Assembly (NCBI GenBank): GCA_003427395.1
Contig: BFEA01000308.1
Coordinates: 990,169 to 1,012,789 of the forward strand
Source: Chara braunii
Lineage: Eukaryota; Streptophyta; Charophyceae; Charales; Characeae
DNA: 22,621 nt
Direction of reading: 5' to 3'
Shown here: one piece after another, positions 1 to 8,920 of the stretch
Position numbering within the stretch: position 1 is the first letter of the stretch
Layout: each line of letters opens with the position of its first letter
Made by a program: the position numbers and the translations under genes
The notes under the pieces: model-generated
Database searches by the model: none
The model's input: only the letters and a program-made list of their open reading frames with translations
What the model was told of the DNA's origin: nothing

Positions 1-410
1 CTCTCGACCGCATCACACAGGAGTTGGTCTAAATCCTCGTCGCAAATATATATGGAGCTTCCGCAAGCCGCTCCGGCCGAGTGCGCCAGCCATACCTCTC
101 GCGAGCCCCTACGAAAGGATATGGCCTATGCGAGGCACGACTTACCTCCACCTTACGGGAGCTGTCACCTCCCTTCGGTGGGCGTATCCCCGTCGAGCTA
201 CCAGTCCACAGTACGAAAGCTAATCAGTTGCAATCGCAGAGGTTGACCAGCCGAGGGCGTTTCTCGTTCACTGTAGCATAGGGGGTACGCGCGGTATTAC
301 ACCTCTTTCGGACCCGCACGTGAACCGACATCTTGGGGGGGCTGAGGTCCCAAGCGCGACTCGTCGTCGGTCGACTAGGACGCATCCCACACACCACGCG
401 CACACCACTT

Positions 411-480
411 GACGAACACAAAAATAAAACACACACATACACACACACATACGAGACGACACAACACAAACAACGCGACA
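411..480. repeat. CA-rich low-complexity tract
   Basis: The plus strand is dominated by CA, CACA and ACAC steps with few G residues, as in a decayed (CA)n microsatellite. It inflates a spurious minus-strand ORF that reads as a Val/Cys-rich peptide. Confidence 0.7.
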
Positions 481-686
481 ACGCTCCTAGCCCCTCGGTA
501 GCCAACCCATAACTTTCCAATGCGGAAATCGGATAGGCGTCGCGCGCGGAACTTAGTATAAAACCACGTGCACGCAGGGCTAACTCATATCGACTCGTAA
601 TGCAAGCGTATGCAAGCGGTCGCAATGATGGTGTATTATGTAGTACCCATACTCATGCGGTCCTCGTTAATCTCAAGGGTCGCATT

Positions 687-702
687 CGACACTCAAGTGT
701 CG
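687..702. repeat. short palindrome, 7+2+7
   Basis: Arms CGACACT and AGTGTCG are exact reverse complements around a two-base centre (CA). A second site of the same architecture lies 95 bp downstream. This could be a dimeric protein-binding site or chance. Confidence 0.6.
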
Positions 703-781
703 GCTGACACGCGCTTTGAGGGTTAATCTCTCGACGCTAGACAACCACCAAGCGCGGTTGAGGTCCACATACCCTCTTCTG

Positions 782-797
782 CGCTCTGTGCAGAGCG
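782..797. repeat. short palindrome, 7+2+7
   Basis: Arms CGCTCTG and CAGAGCG are exact reverse complements around a TG centre. It has the same arm and spacer lengths as the palindrome at 687-702 but a different sequence. Confidence 0.6.
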
Positions 798-1441
798 GGT
801 GGTACACAGGCCCATGCCTGTGGTGATAGTCGTTTCTTACTGCCCTAGAGATGAACCCCACTCCAGGCCTGGACAGAAGTCAAGGGCTTTGACTTTGACG
901 GCTGCCACGGACTACAACGTCCAACCATAAAAATATTCAAACAGCAAGGGATAAAGAAGGTTCTTCCTTTTTTCTCAATCCATAATCTGGCTAACCCTTG
1001 CGCACGATCGCAGTAGGCCGCGCGCATACCCAAGACACATATAAATATATACAGAGGGTTTATTTATATAGGACGATCACTCCTCACAGTCACAGTGAGA
1101 CTCCTCTCAGCCATATATGTATGTAATCGCAGGCAGTCACATCCAAGGTCCGAACCACAAACATACCTGCAATCACATCAAAAATCCCACAGAAGTCCAC
1201 GCACTACACGGGGTCAACTTCAACCATTCTTTGTACTCATACCCCTTGCTTTAGCCATGCAAACCTCAACCTTTGCGCACCTTCCCGACAATAAAATACT
1301 CAGTAACTTTGTTAAATGGCCATTCAATAAAGTCCGGGTAAAAACACAACAAAACTGATCAAACCATAGGGCCAAAGCCTTTAGGTTGAGTGGCAAGAAT
1401 GAATTGGAGTCGAGTCGTAAACCGACGAATCGGCAACCGAC

Positions 1442-1460
1442 CTGTTATCAGTGATAACAG
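1442..1460. repeat. 19-bp perfect palindrome
   Basis: CTGTTATCA and TGATAACAG flank a single central G, giving two perfect 9-bp arms. It lies about 290 bp before the 124-bp repeat array. No open frame or known element surrounds it. Confidence 0.75.
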
Positions 1461-1739
1461 AAGATGATGCTCAAGGGATCAAGCTGAATCTAATCATGAA
1501 CTTGAATCAAACGATCAAGAAGACTTGTAACACATGACATGTCAATGCCCCAGGCTAACCCTAGAAATTCATGAAGAACAATCTTCATATCATGATCTTA
1601 CCCAAATCATCCTAGTTAACGATATATAAGCCTACCTCTAAGCAAGTGCCCAAAGAAAGGTAGACTCACGGCAAAATCCCCCCTATTCAGAGTGGACTAC
1701 CAGAATTGCCACTGTCAAAATATAGTCTATCTCCTTTAA

Positions 1740-2310
1740 ACTAAGAAAATTTCGGCAGCGCTTTCCGTAGGAAAAGTGCCTTTCCAGTATTTATACAAGT
1801 CCAAATATGAGAGCAGAAATAATATCTAACTCTTGAAAATCAAATTTTGTCTAACTCCCTGAATTAGTAAAAATTTGGACAGCACTCTCTTTAGAAAATG
1901 AGACTTTCCCGATTTATACTAAGTCAGATATGAACTCAAAAGATAATTTCAGTTCAACTTAGACAAGATTTAACTAACTCCTTAGTTTTGCAGAAATTTC
2001 GGCAGCACTACCTTTAGAAAAGTGTTATTCCAAAATTTATACAAGGCTAAGTTCAGAATTCGAGAATGACGTTGACTTCTCAAAGTCCAATTTTGTCTAA
2101 CTCCCTGAATTAGTAAAAATTTGGACAACACTCTCTTTAGAGAGGAGACTTTTCAGATTTTTACTGGGTCAGATATAAAGAAAAGACAAGTTGAACAAGA
2201 CAAATTGAATTTTGACAATTCAACAATTGACTCACTCCTTGGATTTGTAGAAATTTCGGCAGCGCTCCCCGTAGAGAAAGTAGCTTGCCAAGATTTATAC
2301 AAAGCCAAGT
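1740..2310. repeat. degenerate ~124-bp tandem array, alternating A and B units
   Basis: Five units can be anchored on a TTCGGCAGC / TTGGACAGC core at 1751, 1875, 1998, 2121 and 2255, with spacings of 124, 123, 123 and 134 bp. Units 1, 3 and 5 carry TTCGGCAGC (A type). Units 2 and 4 carry TTGGACA(G/A)C (B type) and share the lead-in TAACTCCCTGAATTAGTAAA. The higher-order period is therefore about 247 bp. Most units have a short inverted repeat just after the core, for example CTTTCC gta GGAAAAG in unit 1 and CTCTC ttta GAGAG in unit 4. An isolated A-like core recurs at 3748-3762. I do not recognise the family. A non-coding part of an LTR element or a small satellite are both possible. Confidence 0.75.
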
Positions 2311-2859
2311 ACAAAAAATGATCCCAGAAAATGCGAGAATTGATCTAAGTAAAAAAAATCTTAGCTCAGAAAATGCACGAATTGAAACTAACTCTTATAG
2401 CTCTAGCACGTGGCGAGCGACTAAAGCAACTACCTATCAACCTGAAACTCATACCAAGTAGTAGCCTCACTCGGTCACATGCATGCAAAACCACAAAGGT
2501 AAGTACTCTCACCAGCCCCAAGTCAACCCGGACAAACAATAGTTCATGATCTCTCAATGATTTAACCCCTTATACCCAGCTTACATAAGGCATAAGGTCA
2601 GGACACCCAAACTTATGGAATGAGTTTTTCCCTAGCCAAGAAGTATACACAAAACAGAGGGCACAACTACTTTTCTCTTCTTAGGGCATATGACTAGACC
2701 ATTTTACTCGCCCTAAACTATTTAAGATATCCAAGTTATATATATATATTTGTCTGCACTTAGTCTTCTAAGGCTCCATATGTCTGAACTAACTCAAGTT
2801 CAGTCTGCCCCAACTTACCATCAATTTTATTTTTAATTATACTCTCTTCAAGTTGTGAG

Positions 2860-3490
2860 AGGCTATAGTCAGACCACCTAAACTTATAGAACAGTCTGAT
2901 TAGCTCGTTCTTAAATAGAATAATAGTAAAGTATAGCAAAATTATAACCATTGGGTTCCAGCATGTGCGAGGCTTTGAGCCAGACCCCCTGAACTTACAG
3001 AAGGATCTAACTCTCTGCCAATTTCATTTCTCTCTGAATCACCAGGTGCGTGGTATTGAGTCAGACCCCCTGAACTTACAGAAGGGTCTGCCCCTTTGCC
3101 AAAATTACTTCTTCAGAATAAAAAGCAGGAAGAGACTAAGCCACCTGAACTTACAGAACAGCTCGGCCCCCTCGTTCAGAAACAAAGAAACTTAAGAAAA
3201 CCCAAGAAGCAAGGCAACTCAGGGTACCTAAACTTATAGAGCGCCCTCAACTCCTAAAAATCGAACACAGTCAAACCCTCACAGGTCAGAGCAGTCAGGC
3301 CACCTGAACTTACAGAACAGTCTGACCCTCCATGCAAGCCACAACACTAGGTCTCCCCAAACTTATGAGGACATCCCAACTTCCAAAGCAATTAGACCCC
3401 CTAAACTTATAGAAGGGTCTGATGCTTCAATCAAAACCAAAAGAAAACAAAGCACTGGGTCTCCCCAAACTTATGGGGACTTCCCAGCCT
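2860..3490 (+). repeat. array of hairpin-forming repeats with conserved AACTTA loop
   Basis: At least eight units carry the loop consensus CCTGAACTTACAGAA (or CTAAACTTATAGAA) flanked by arms that pair with each other. Arms are TCAGAC 2869-2874 with GTCTGA 2894-2899; CAGACCC 3062-3068 with GGGTCTG 3084-3090; GTCAG 3294-3298 with CTGAC 3322-3326; TTAGACCC 3392-3399 with GGGTCTGA 3415-3422 (one G-T pair); and CTGGG 3455-3459 plus CCCC 3463-3466 with GGGG 3475-3478 plus CCCAG 3483-3487. Weaker units start near 2981, 3138, 3226 and 3351. The first strong units sit in an ~81-bp tandem repeat (2965-3045, 3046-3126, then a decayed third). The stem sequences differ but stay complementary, which implies selection or copying of a structure. 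The host element is unknown to me. Confidence 0.8.
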
Positions 3491-3494
3491 TAAC

Positions 3495-4974
3495 GACCCA
3501 GTCAACCATCATGCAAACCAACCCCCTGTCCTGCCTTTCCCAGATACAGTTTCTTTTAACAATCTGCTTTCATACAATCAACAAAGTTGAAACTGAAACT
3601 TGACAATCATTCATTCTGATTCAGCGTCCTGAAGGTCAAACAAAGTCAAACATGCAATGGGTAGTACAGATAGAGGTTATACCGGGTTTATAAAGGGAAA
3701 AACAATGGCTACCTGTCAGTTCCCTGCCTCCAGAACTCCTCCTTAGTTCCGGCAGAGCTCCCGCAATCGGTGGGCTGACTCCCCACAGAGTTTTGCTGCG
3801 GTCCTACGGGTTGCAATCCCGCCTGCCGCCTTCCTCTCGTAACAGGACTAAACTTTGATTAAGAAGGGAAGAAGATAGGGGTTTCAGACGCTCGAGATAC
3901 AAGAGGGGTGCTCTCAGACTCGCAGGAGAGGGCTTTGAAATCTTCCTGCGCCTGAGGGCCCCGCAATGATAGCCAAAACGCAGCAACAACCTGGTCAATC
4001 AGAAGTCAAACCGTCCATCCTCGACTTCTCTGGCAATCCTCCTTGCTAGCAGCGGTAACTTCTCTTACAGCAATCACGACCACTCCGTAACTTCGTTTTC
4101 ACGGCCCGCCAGTAGCTGCTCCGTCTCCCCCCTTTCGATTCTGGCCGCCAAGCACACGGAATGCAGCGCAGAAACCCCGACGTGAAGCACAGGCCGACTC
4201 GAACAAGACCACTACACTGTAGAGAATTGCAGAACGAGTGGACTACTAGGTCGGCAACCGTAGAGCCGAACGCAAGGCATCAGCTACAAAACCACCGACA
4301 AACTCTCTTTTGATGACGCCCGCGTCCTGTACTGACAGCAGTCCGCAGCAAAGCAATAGCGGCAGTCGCCGAAGGTCAGCGCTCATATAGCGCATAACCT
4401 TGAGGAACTATACAGAATAGCCGCTGAACAGCAGGCCATGCTACAACAGTTCCGTGCTTCTGAGTAAAACGGCTAACAGCACCTGGTGGAAAGACAACCG
4501 TCTGAGATACTGCTAAGTTGAAATCCGATTAGCCGCTGAAGTATGACCCACAACCGTATTCTAAACAACAGCTGAAGTTTGAACAACAGTGGCCTGAGAA
4601 GCTTTATAGCCCTGCCTGGTTTGAGAGCTCGCTTACTGTCAAAATAACAATTCCTCTGGTCTAATACCGGTTGTAATCCCAAGGTTGCCACTGCAACAAC
4701 AGTCACTTCTCTGCGTGCTCACCCTCCTTCTTAATCACGTTTCATCCTTCCGCACACAGCCCTTACCTGTCGTTAGTGGTGAATGCACATGGCCACCACC
4801 ACAGCCAGGTTCAATTGCAATAGCCAACACAACAAACACGCCCCTGAATTATTGCACCTACATCTCTCAGAGGGCGAGTGAACCTGCCCCCCAAAAACGC
4901 CCCCTGCCTATACCCGTAGTACTTAACGTCGTAGCTTGACGTTCGGTTACTCTCGCATCACCTGCGCTGGTGAA

Positions 4975-4976
<2 letters not shown>
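3495..4976. other. non-coding region, no gene recognised
   Basis: No open frame here has a recognisable domain. It contains one stray A-type core of the 1.74-2.31 kb array (TCCGGCAGAGCTCCC, 3748-3762). It also has short scattered repeats of the type AGCCGCTGAA and AACAACAGCTGAAG around 4416-4600. It may be the remainder of the same unknown element as the upstream repeat arrays. Confidence 0.5.

Positions 4977-5028
<52 letters not shown>
4977..5028. repeat. (CT)26 microsatellite
   Basis: An uninterrupted 52-bp CT dinucleotide tract. It produces Leu-Ser repeat peptides in translation, so ORFs crossing it are not evidence for genes. Confidence 0.98.
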
Positions 5029-5032
<4 letters not shown>

Positions 5033-5578
5033 TACACGCATTTTTACCTCTTATAGTTTATGTATCCGGCCGACACGCTGGCCAGATTCACACTGTATCC
5101 AACATTCGTAGGCGCGGAGTGATACTACTTGGAGAGGGCACCGGGCAACAGCAACCATCCTTAATGTTGCGGGGCCCCAGCGCATGCTTCGAGAACCCAA
5201 CTTCAGTACTCATTACACACCCAAAATGAGGCTGAATCTTTCACCATAATGCGGGAAGATGCATTCGCTCGCCACATAGCACAACTCCTTACTCTTGCAG
5301 TACTGAAACCGCCTTCTAACCTTCCGACTTGACCACGCCATCATCCCTGCTATGATTCAACCTCCTACTAATTACTCATCTTTATACTAATCACTAGCCT
5401 AAAAGTCGTATCCTTCTGCCCCGAGGACATCGGCTCCGCCTTTTAGCTCGCCAGATCTCGCGCGGGATCGAGTGTAAATTCGTTTCCTGAGTTTACCTGC
5501 CTCTCGACATCTTCCCGTAACACTCCCTCTCATGTAGTGATCAACCAACCTTTGTACTACAGATGCTGGCAGCCCTAT
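5029..5578. other. non-coding region
   Basis: I see no gene, repeat family or RNA in this stretch. Composition is mixed and all reading frames are short. Confidence 0.5.
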
Positions 5579-5866
5579 TCAACTCGTAATGACAGGAAAC
5601 CTTGGAATCAAATCCGGGTCCACCCTTTTTTCATTGAGAACCAGTTGATCTATACGTTTGTCCATGGTGCCATATCCGCTTCTACCAAGCTCCCGCGCAC
5701 AACCTTTTTCGTCTATCTCTTGATCTACTAACCTTCGTCGAAAACTGACTAAAAATTCAGGGTCGTCATGCCCAAAAAGCCCCGATTTGACCCCTCCGTC
5801 GCTCGTTTTCATCAAGGAACGGGCGAGATTAACAATCTCTTCCTCATTCCGCTGCGCCTCGATCAT
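5579..5866 (-). CDS. hypothetical protein (weak ORF)
   Basis: A minus-strand ORF of 95 codons from the first ATG (5866), extendable to an upstream TTG at 5893, ending at a TGA at 5579-5581. The predicted product is highly charged (runs such as EAQRNEEEIVNLARSL and SFRRRLVDQEIDEKG) and looks more protein-like than neighbouring ORFs, perhaps helical. I recognise no domain, signal peptide or membrane segment. No promoter or splice context could be assigned. An ORF of this length is expected by chance in six frames of 22 kb. It could equally be an exon, a transposon relic or noise. Confidence 0.2.
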   Translation of the reverse strand: MIEAQRNEEEIVNLARSLMKTSDGGVKSGLFGHDDPEFLVSFRRRLVDQEIDEKGCARELGRSGYGTMDKRIDQLVLNEKRVDPDLIPRFPVITS

Positions 5867-6518
5867 CTCCCAGCGCACCCCATTTTCTTCCAACCTACTT
5901 TTCTACTAACTATCGCCTTAATCTGACCGTAGATTAAGGTTCGCCAGGCCTGAAAATTCTGGTTTAAACCCTTCTAGTGCCCGTTTTCGTTTCCTAACAG
6001 GCGGGCTATCCTATTTCTTCCTCCTCCATAGCTTTGTTCTTTCCGGCATGTATTCTGCACGAAATTGCGCCCAGATTCTTCCCCCCTTTTTTTTTCTCCC
6101 TTTTTTTTTTTTTTTCTCTCTATTGTCACTTTGCCTGCGCTCTCCCTGGTTTCTGCGACCGTCCTCCTCGGTTCTTCAGAACACTGGGCCGACTGCTCAC
6201 CTCTCTCCCTTGCTGTATGATGCCCCACTATGCACGGCTCTGTAGTGTTCCGCTCTCCCCTGCTGCGCTATCTTGCATTTGCAGCCACCCTCTCTCCTGC
6301 CTTCACTCCCTCAGTCTACATCTACCCGCACCCGGCACACCCCTCTGTCCCGATTCATTCCTTTCTCCTTCCCCTCTCGGCTTACTCCCCTTTCCATCTT
6401 GCTCCGCCTGCAGCGGCTAACGCAGCTCAACCGGACCCGCCACCCGCTGCTATCGCAGCTTCCTATAGTGCCCGCTGCCTCCAAGGCAAAACTTCGGAGA
6501 CAGAAACCACACCGCCTC
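5867..6518. other. non-coding region with polypyrimidine tract
   Basis: The main visible structure is a C/T-only tract at 6077-6120 with T9 and T15 runs, followed by pyrimidine-rich sequence to about 6400. ORFs here owe their length to biased composition (Phe/Leu/Ser or Pro-rich in plus, Lys/Glu-rich in minus). No gene is supported. Confidence 0.5.
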
Positions 6519-6610
6519 GACCTTTCTTCGACTCATGCATGTTATCCTTGCGCGCGGGCCACGCTAATCTTCGCTGTATCGTTCCAATTTTAACGGATGC
6601 CCCGAAGAAC
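6519..6610 (-). pseudogene. U6: U6 spliceosomal snRNA-like sequence, probable pseudogene
   Basis: Read on the minus strand from 6610, the sequence follows plant U6 snRNA almost end to end. It has a 5' stem-loop with TTCGGGG, then AAAATTGGAACGATACAG, GAAGATTAGC, GTGGCCC, GCGCAAGGAT and GCATGAGTCGAAGAAAGGTC. U6 pairs with the 5' splice site and U2 in the spliceosome and carries the catalytic AGC triad, which is kept here (6563-6565). The normally invariant ACAGAGA box reads ACAGCGA (6571-6577), and the internal stem-loop has CCCGCGCGCAAGG in place of CCCCTGCGCAAGG. About 7 differences fall in the 55-nt core. The 3' end lacks the usual oligo-T directly after GGTCC, and no TATA box is seen about 25-30 bp upstream. 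These defects favour a pseudogene over a working Pol III gene. The family assignment itself is secure. Confidence 0.85.
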
Positions 6611-7191
6611 TCACCTGCAGCAGCGCCCCTCGGCCCTTCGAGGCATGAGCGGCCCTGGTCAACTGAAATATCCGGACTCCCTCATCGAGTTCCGTCCTCC
6701 GGATCCGAACACAGATCCGTATCTTCAGTAGCCCATGGGTACACCCACCACTCTCCCACTTACCTTTCCCCGTCACTTTGCTCCTTCCCGTTGCGCACAC
6801 ACCCAACGCCTGAACCCGTCCTGGTTCACCCCTGCCTTCGCTGCCCGCTCGCAGCCGTCCGATGCCTGTGGGTGCAACCCACTGGTATTCATAGGGGGAG
6901 GAGACTGAAAGGGGGCCACAATGGCTGGCCCATCGAAAGAGGCTCAGCCCAGATGCTACCGGCTGGCCCCCAGTTGGTATTGCCCACCCGTTGCCGCAGG
7001 TATCGCACCAGCTGGTAGGTACATATCTCACATATTCCTTCGTTGAGGGCCTGTGCGTAGATGTGGCTGCTACGGGGTTCCCCTTACTACTGAGGCGGAA
7101 TAACTTCGCCGCGGTCACGAAAGCAGTTAGTAGTCACACTTCAGGCAATCCCGCGAATACAACACACCCCCACGCACTCCTGCCGCAGTCT

Positions 7192-7212
7192 CGCGTCCCA
7201 AAACGGGACGCG
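7192..7212. repeat. GC-rich hairpin, 8-bp perfect stem
   Basis: CGCGTCCC (7192-7199) and GGGACGCG (7205-7212) are perfectly complementary around the loop AAAAC. No gene is positioned to use it as a terminator and its role is unknown. Confidence 0.75.
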
Positions 7213-7278
7213 GTAACAAAGGGACCAAGAACAACAAACAAAAGGGAAATAAAATAAAATAAAGGTGGAGTCGGGGAA

Positions 7279-7312
7279 CCGCGGGGTTGCTGGCACCTCG
7301 CCAGCCCCGCGG
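7279..7312. repeat. GC-rich hairpin with bulge
   Basis: CCGCGGGG then GCTGGC (7279-7294, with a short internal TT bulge) pairs with GCCAGC then CCCGCGG (7300-7312) around the loop ACCTC. About 13 pairs, nearly all G-C. Confidence 0.75.
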
Positions 7313-7930
7313 ATTAGGCCCGCTGCCGCACCCATAAGCAAAACCGAGGGGGATAGCCCCACAAGGCCCTCAACCCCTCAGGCTTTCGCTCCACGCTACT
7401 CCGCTGCCGCCACGCCGACGCCCACTGGCCTCGATCCCCGAACGTCCATAGTAACAGTCCTCTGTCGTAACCTATAGGGCTATGCCTAAGCCTGAGACCA
7501 GTGTCTGCAGAGCACCATACAAGGCAGCTCGGCGCGGCGTTTTGGGCCAACAAACCGGCTGCGCGGCTCCCAGTGTCCGCACCGGCTTGCTTATACCGTG
7601 CCATAATTGCCCCGCACTCACCGCACGAAGTCGCGCCGTCATTGCCGACGCCGTCGTCGGGGTCGTTCTCCGCACGCGCGCTCGACTCAGTCAAACGTGT
7701 CAATCAGAATAAAATATCAATTAATCTTAATTAAATAATAATAATAAATAATAAAACAAGGCAACCGGCATCCGCGTCGGCTTTACAATCATCAACAGGG
7801 GAAAGAAAATCACGCGCGCCTTAAGACCACGCGCCCACGCACTCTTTACTCTAATCAGTCATCCTGTCAACGTAATCACTGACACAGCCGCGCCTCGCGC
7901 AATATACTTAAACCTTTAGACTAAACTTAT

Positions 7931-7980
7931 TTTTTGCTGCTTGCAAAAACCTGGGCGGATACCCTTGTAAGGGTATTCGC
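7931..7980. repeat. two adjacent inverted repeats
   Basis: The first is TTTTTGC (7931-7937) with GCAAAAA (7943-7949). The second, five bases on, is GCGGATACCCTT (7955-7966) with AAGGGTATTCGC (7969-7980), 12 pairs with one G-T wobble around a GT centre. Both are close to perfect and lie at the edge of an AT-rich patch. Confidence 0.75.
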
Positions 7981-8421
7981 ACCGACAGCGCGCATATTTC
8001 CCTCAATCTTATTGGCCTGAACAATGCATGACTGGAGCGATGAGTGGAGAGTGGCGACATCCCCCACGCCGCGGCCCGGCCATGCAGTCGTAGGCACTTC
8101 CTTCTTTCTCCTCCTTTCCCACTCAGGCACGATCCCGACTATTTTGCGTGGATGCTCACGCTATAAATTTGGCAAGCGCAATTAACTCGCTCTCTAATCA
8201 ACTTTGGAGTTAGCACGGTCGAGCGGATCGGCTAACGGGTAGGAGGAACGGTGAGTAGAGAGAGTTGGGCGATCCGACGAGTTAGTGTTAGGTATGCGAG
8301 GTTGACGTGTGGCCGCGAAGGACTGTGGCACACGGGCGAACCTGGCTTGCAGATTCAGACCAAGCGGGGTGACAACTCTGTGTAGGTGCGCGGCGAGGGA
8401 CTGCCCACATCGGGATGGTGT

Positions 8422-8424
<3 letters not shown>
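7981..8424. other. non-coding region before the (GA)40 tract
   Basis: No supportable gene. Short GAG-rich and GTTAG-rich stretches near 8190-8300 are the only visible pattern. Confidence 0.45.

Positions 8425-8504
<80 letters not shown>
8425..8504. repeat. (GA)40 microsatellite
   Basis: An uninterrupted 80-bp GA tract on the plus strand. Peptides of alternating Arg-Glu or Leu-Ser predicted here are artefacts of the repeat. Confidence 0.98.
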
Positions 8505-8508
<4 letters not shown>

Positions 8509-8920
8509 AGAGGCGAGATGTGTTGGAATGGTGCTTTTCTTCGATTCTTCCGAGTAATTTTGATGCGTGATGCAAGCTGTCCTTGTTTTTTAATTTGTTT
8601 TGGATCGACCACTCTCAGACTTTTCCTTTTTTTATGAATTGGTGCGTAATTCCCTTCCCCACCCCTTCCTCCCTCTGTTTGAATTGTCAACTTTATTGAT
8701 TGATTATCTGCACTTGATGCATGAATGTTTGTTGGCCAGCGAACAGCAAAAAGATTTATGCATGAGTGTTTGTCGTTTCTCCGTCTGGATGTAATAAGCA
8801 TGCCAGTTGATTAGATGCTTATTTCACGTCAGTGACATCTTTTGGACGACATGTCGAAGTACATGTGCAAGAGACCTGTGCACCCACGTGTACGCCCGAT
8901 CGAAAAAGGTTGTCACGTAG
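8505..8920. other. non-coding region with a short direct repeat
   Basis: A 16-bp direct repeat, ATGCATGAATGTTTGT (8717-8732) and ATGCATGAGTGTTTGT (8758-8773), spaced 41 bp, is the only structure noted. No gene is supported. Confidence 0.5.

Larger units (their letters stand above)
1..1380. other. unassigned non-coding region
   Basis: I see no supportable gene in this stretch. The longest open frame (minus strand, 224-625) reads through a CA-rich low-complexity tract at about 411-480 and has no recognisable motif. Two short 7+2+7 palindromes lie at 687-702 and 782-797 and are listed separately. No rRNA, tRNA or transposon signature was recognised. Confidence 0.6.
6611..7920. other. GC-rich non-coding region
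   Basis: Composition is clearly richer in G+C than the flanks up to about 7690, then switches abruptly to an AT-rich patch (7700-7760). Several long overlapping ORFs exist on both strands, as expected of GC-rich DNA with few stop codons. None shows a recognisable motif. Two strong inverted repeats are listed separately. Confidence 0.45.

Noticed and set aside
224-625. Minus-strand ORF of 133 codons with hydrophobic Cys/Val stretch
   Set aside because: The stretch is the translation of a CA-rich microsatellite, and nothing else supports a gene.
2860-3490. CRISPR array
   Set aside because: The repeats are degenerate, spacing is uneven (about 45-90 bp), arms vary by compensation, and no cas gene or prokaryotic context is present.
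4309-4335. Possible C/D snoRNA (TGATGA ... CTGA)
   Set aside because: The boxes occur by chance. No terminal stem or C'/D' pair at proper spacing was found.
6230-7018. Longest plus-strand ORF (262 codons), Pro/Ser/His-rich
   Set aside because: It reads through the antisense of the U6-like sequence and a C-rich region with few stop codons. No domain is visible and composition explains its length.
6564-7118. Minus-strand ORF of 184 codons
   Set aside because: It overlaps the U6-like sequence and the opposite ORF in the same GC-rich DNA. No motif was recognised.
8288-8801. ORFs with long Leu-Ser or Arg-Glu repeats
   Set aside because: They are translations of the (GA)40 tract in different frames.
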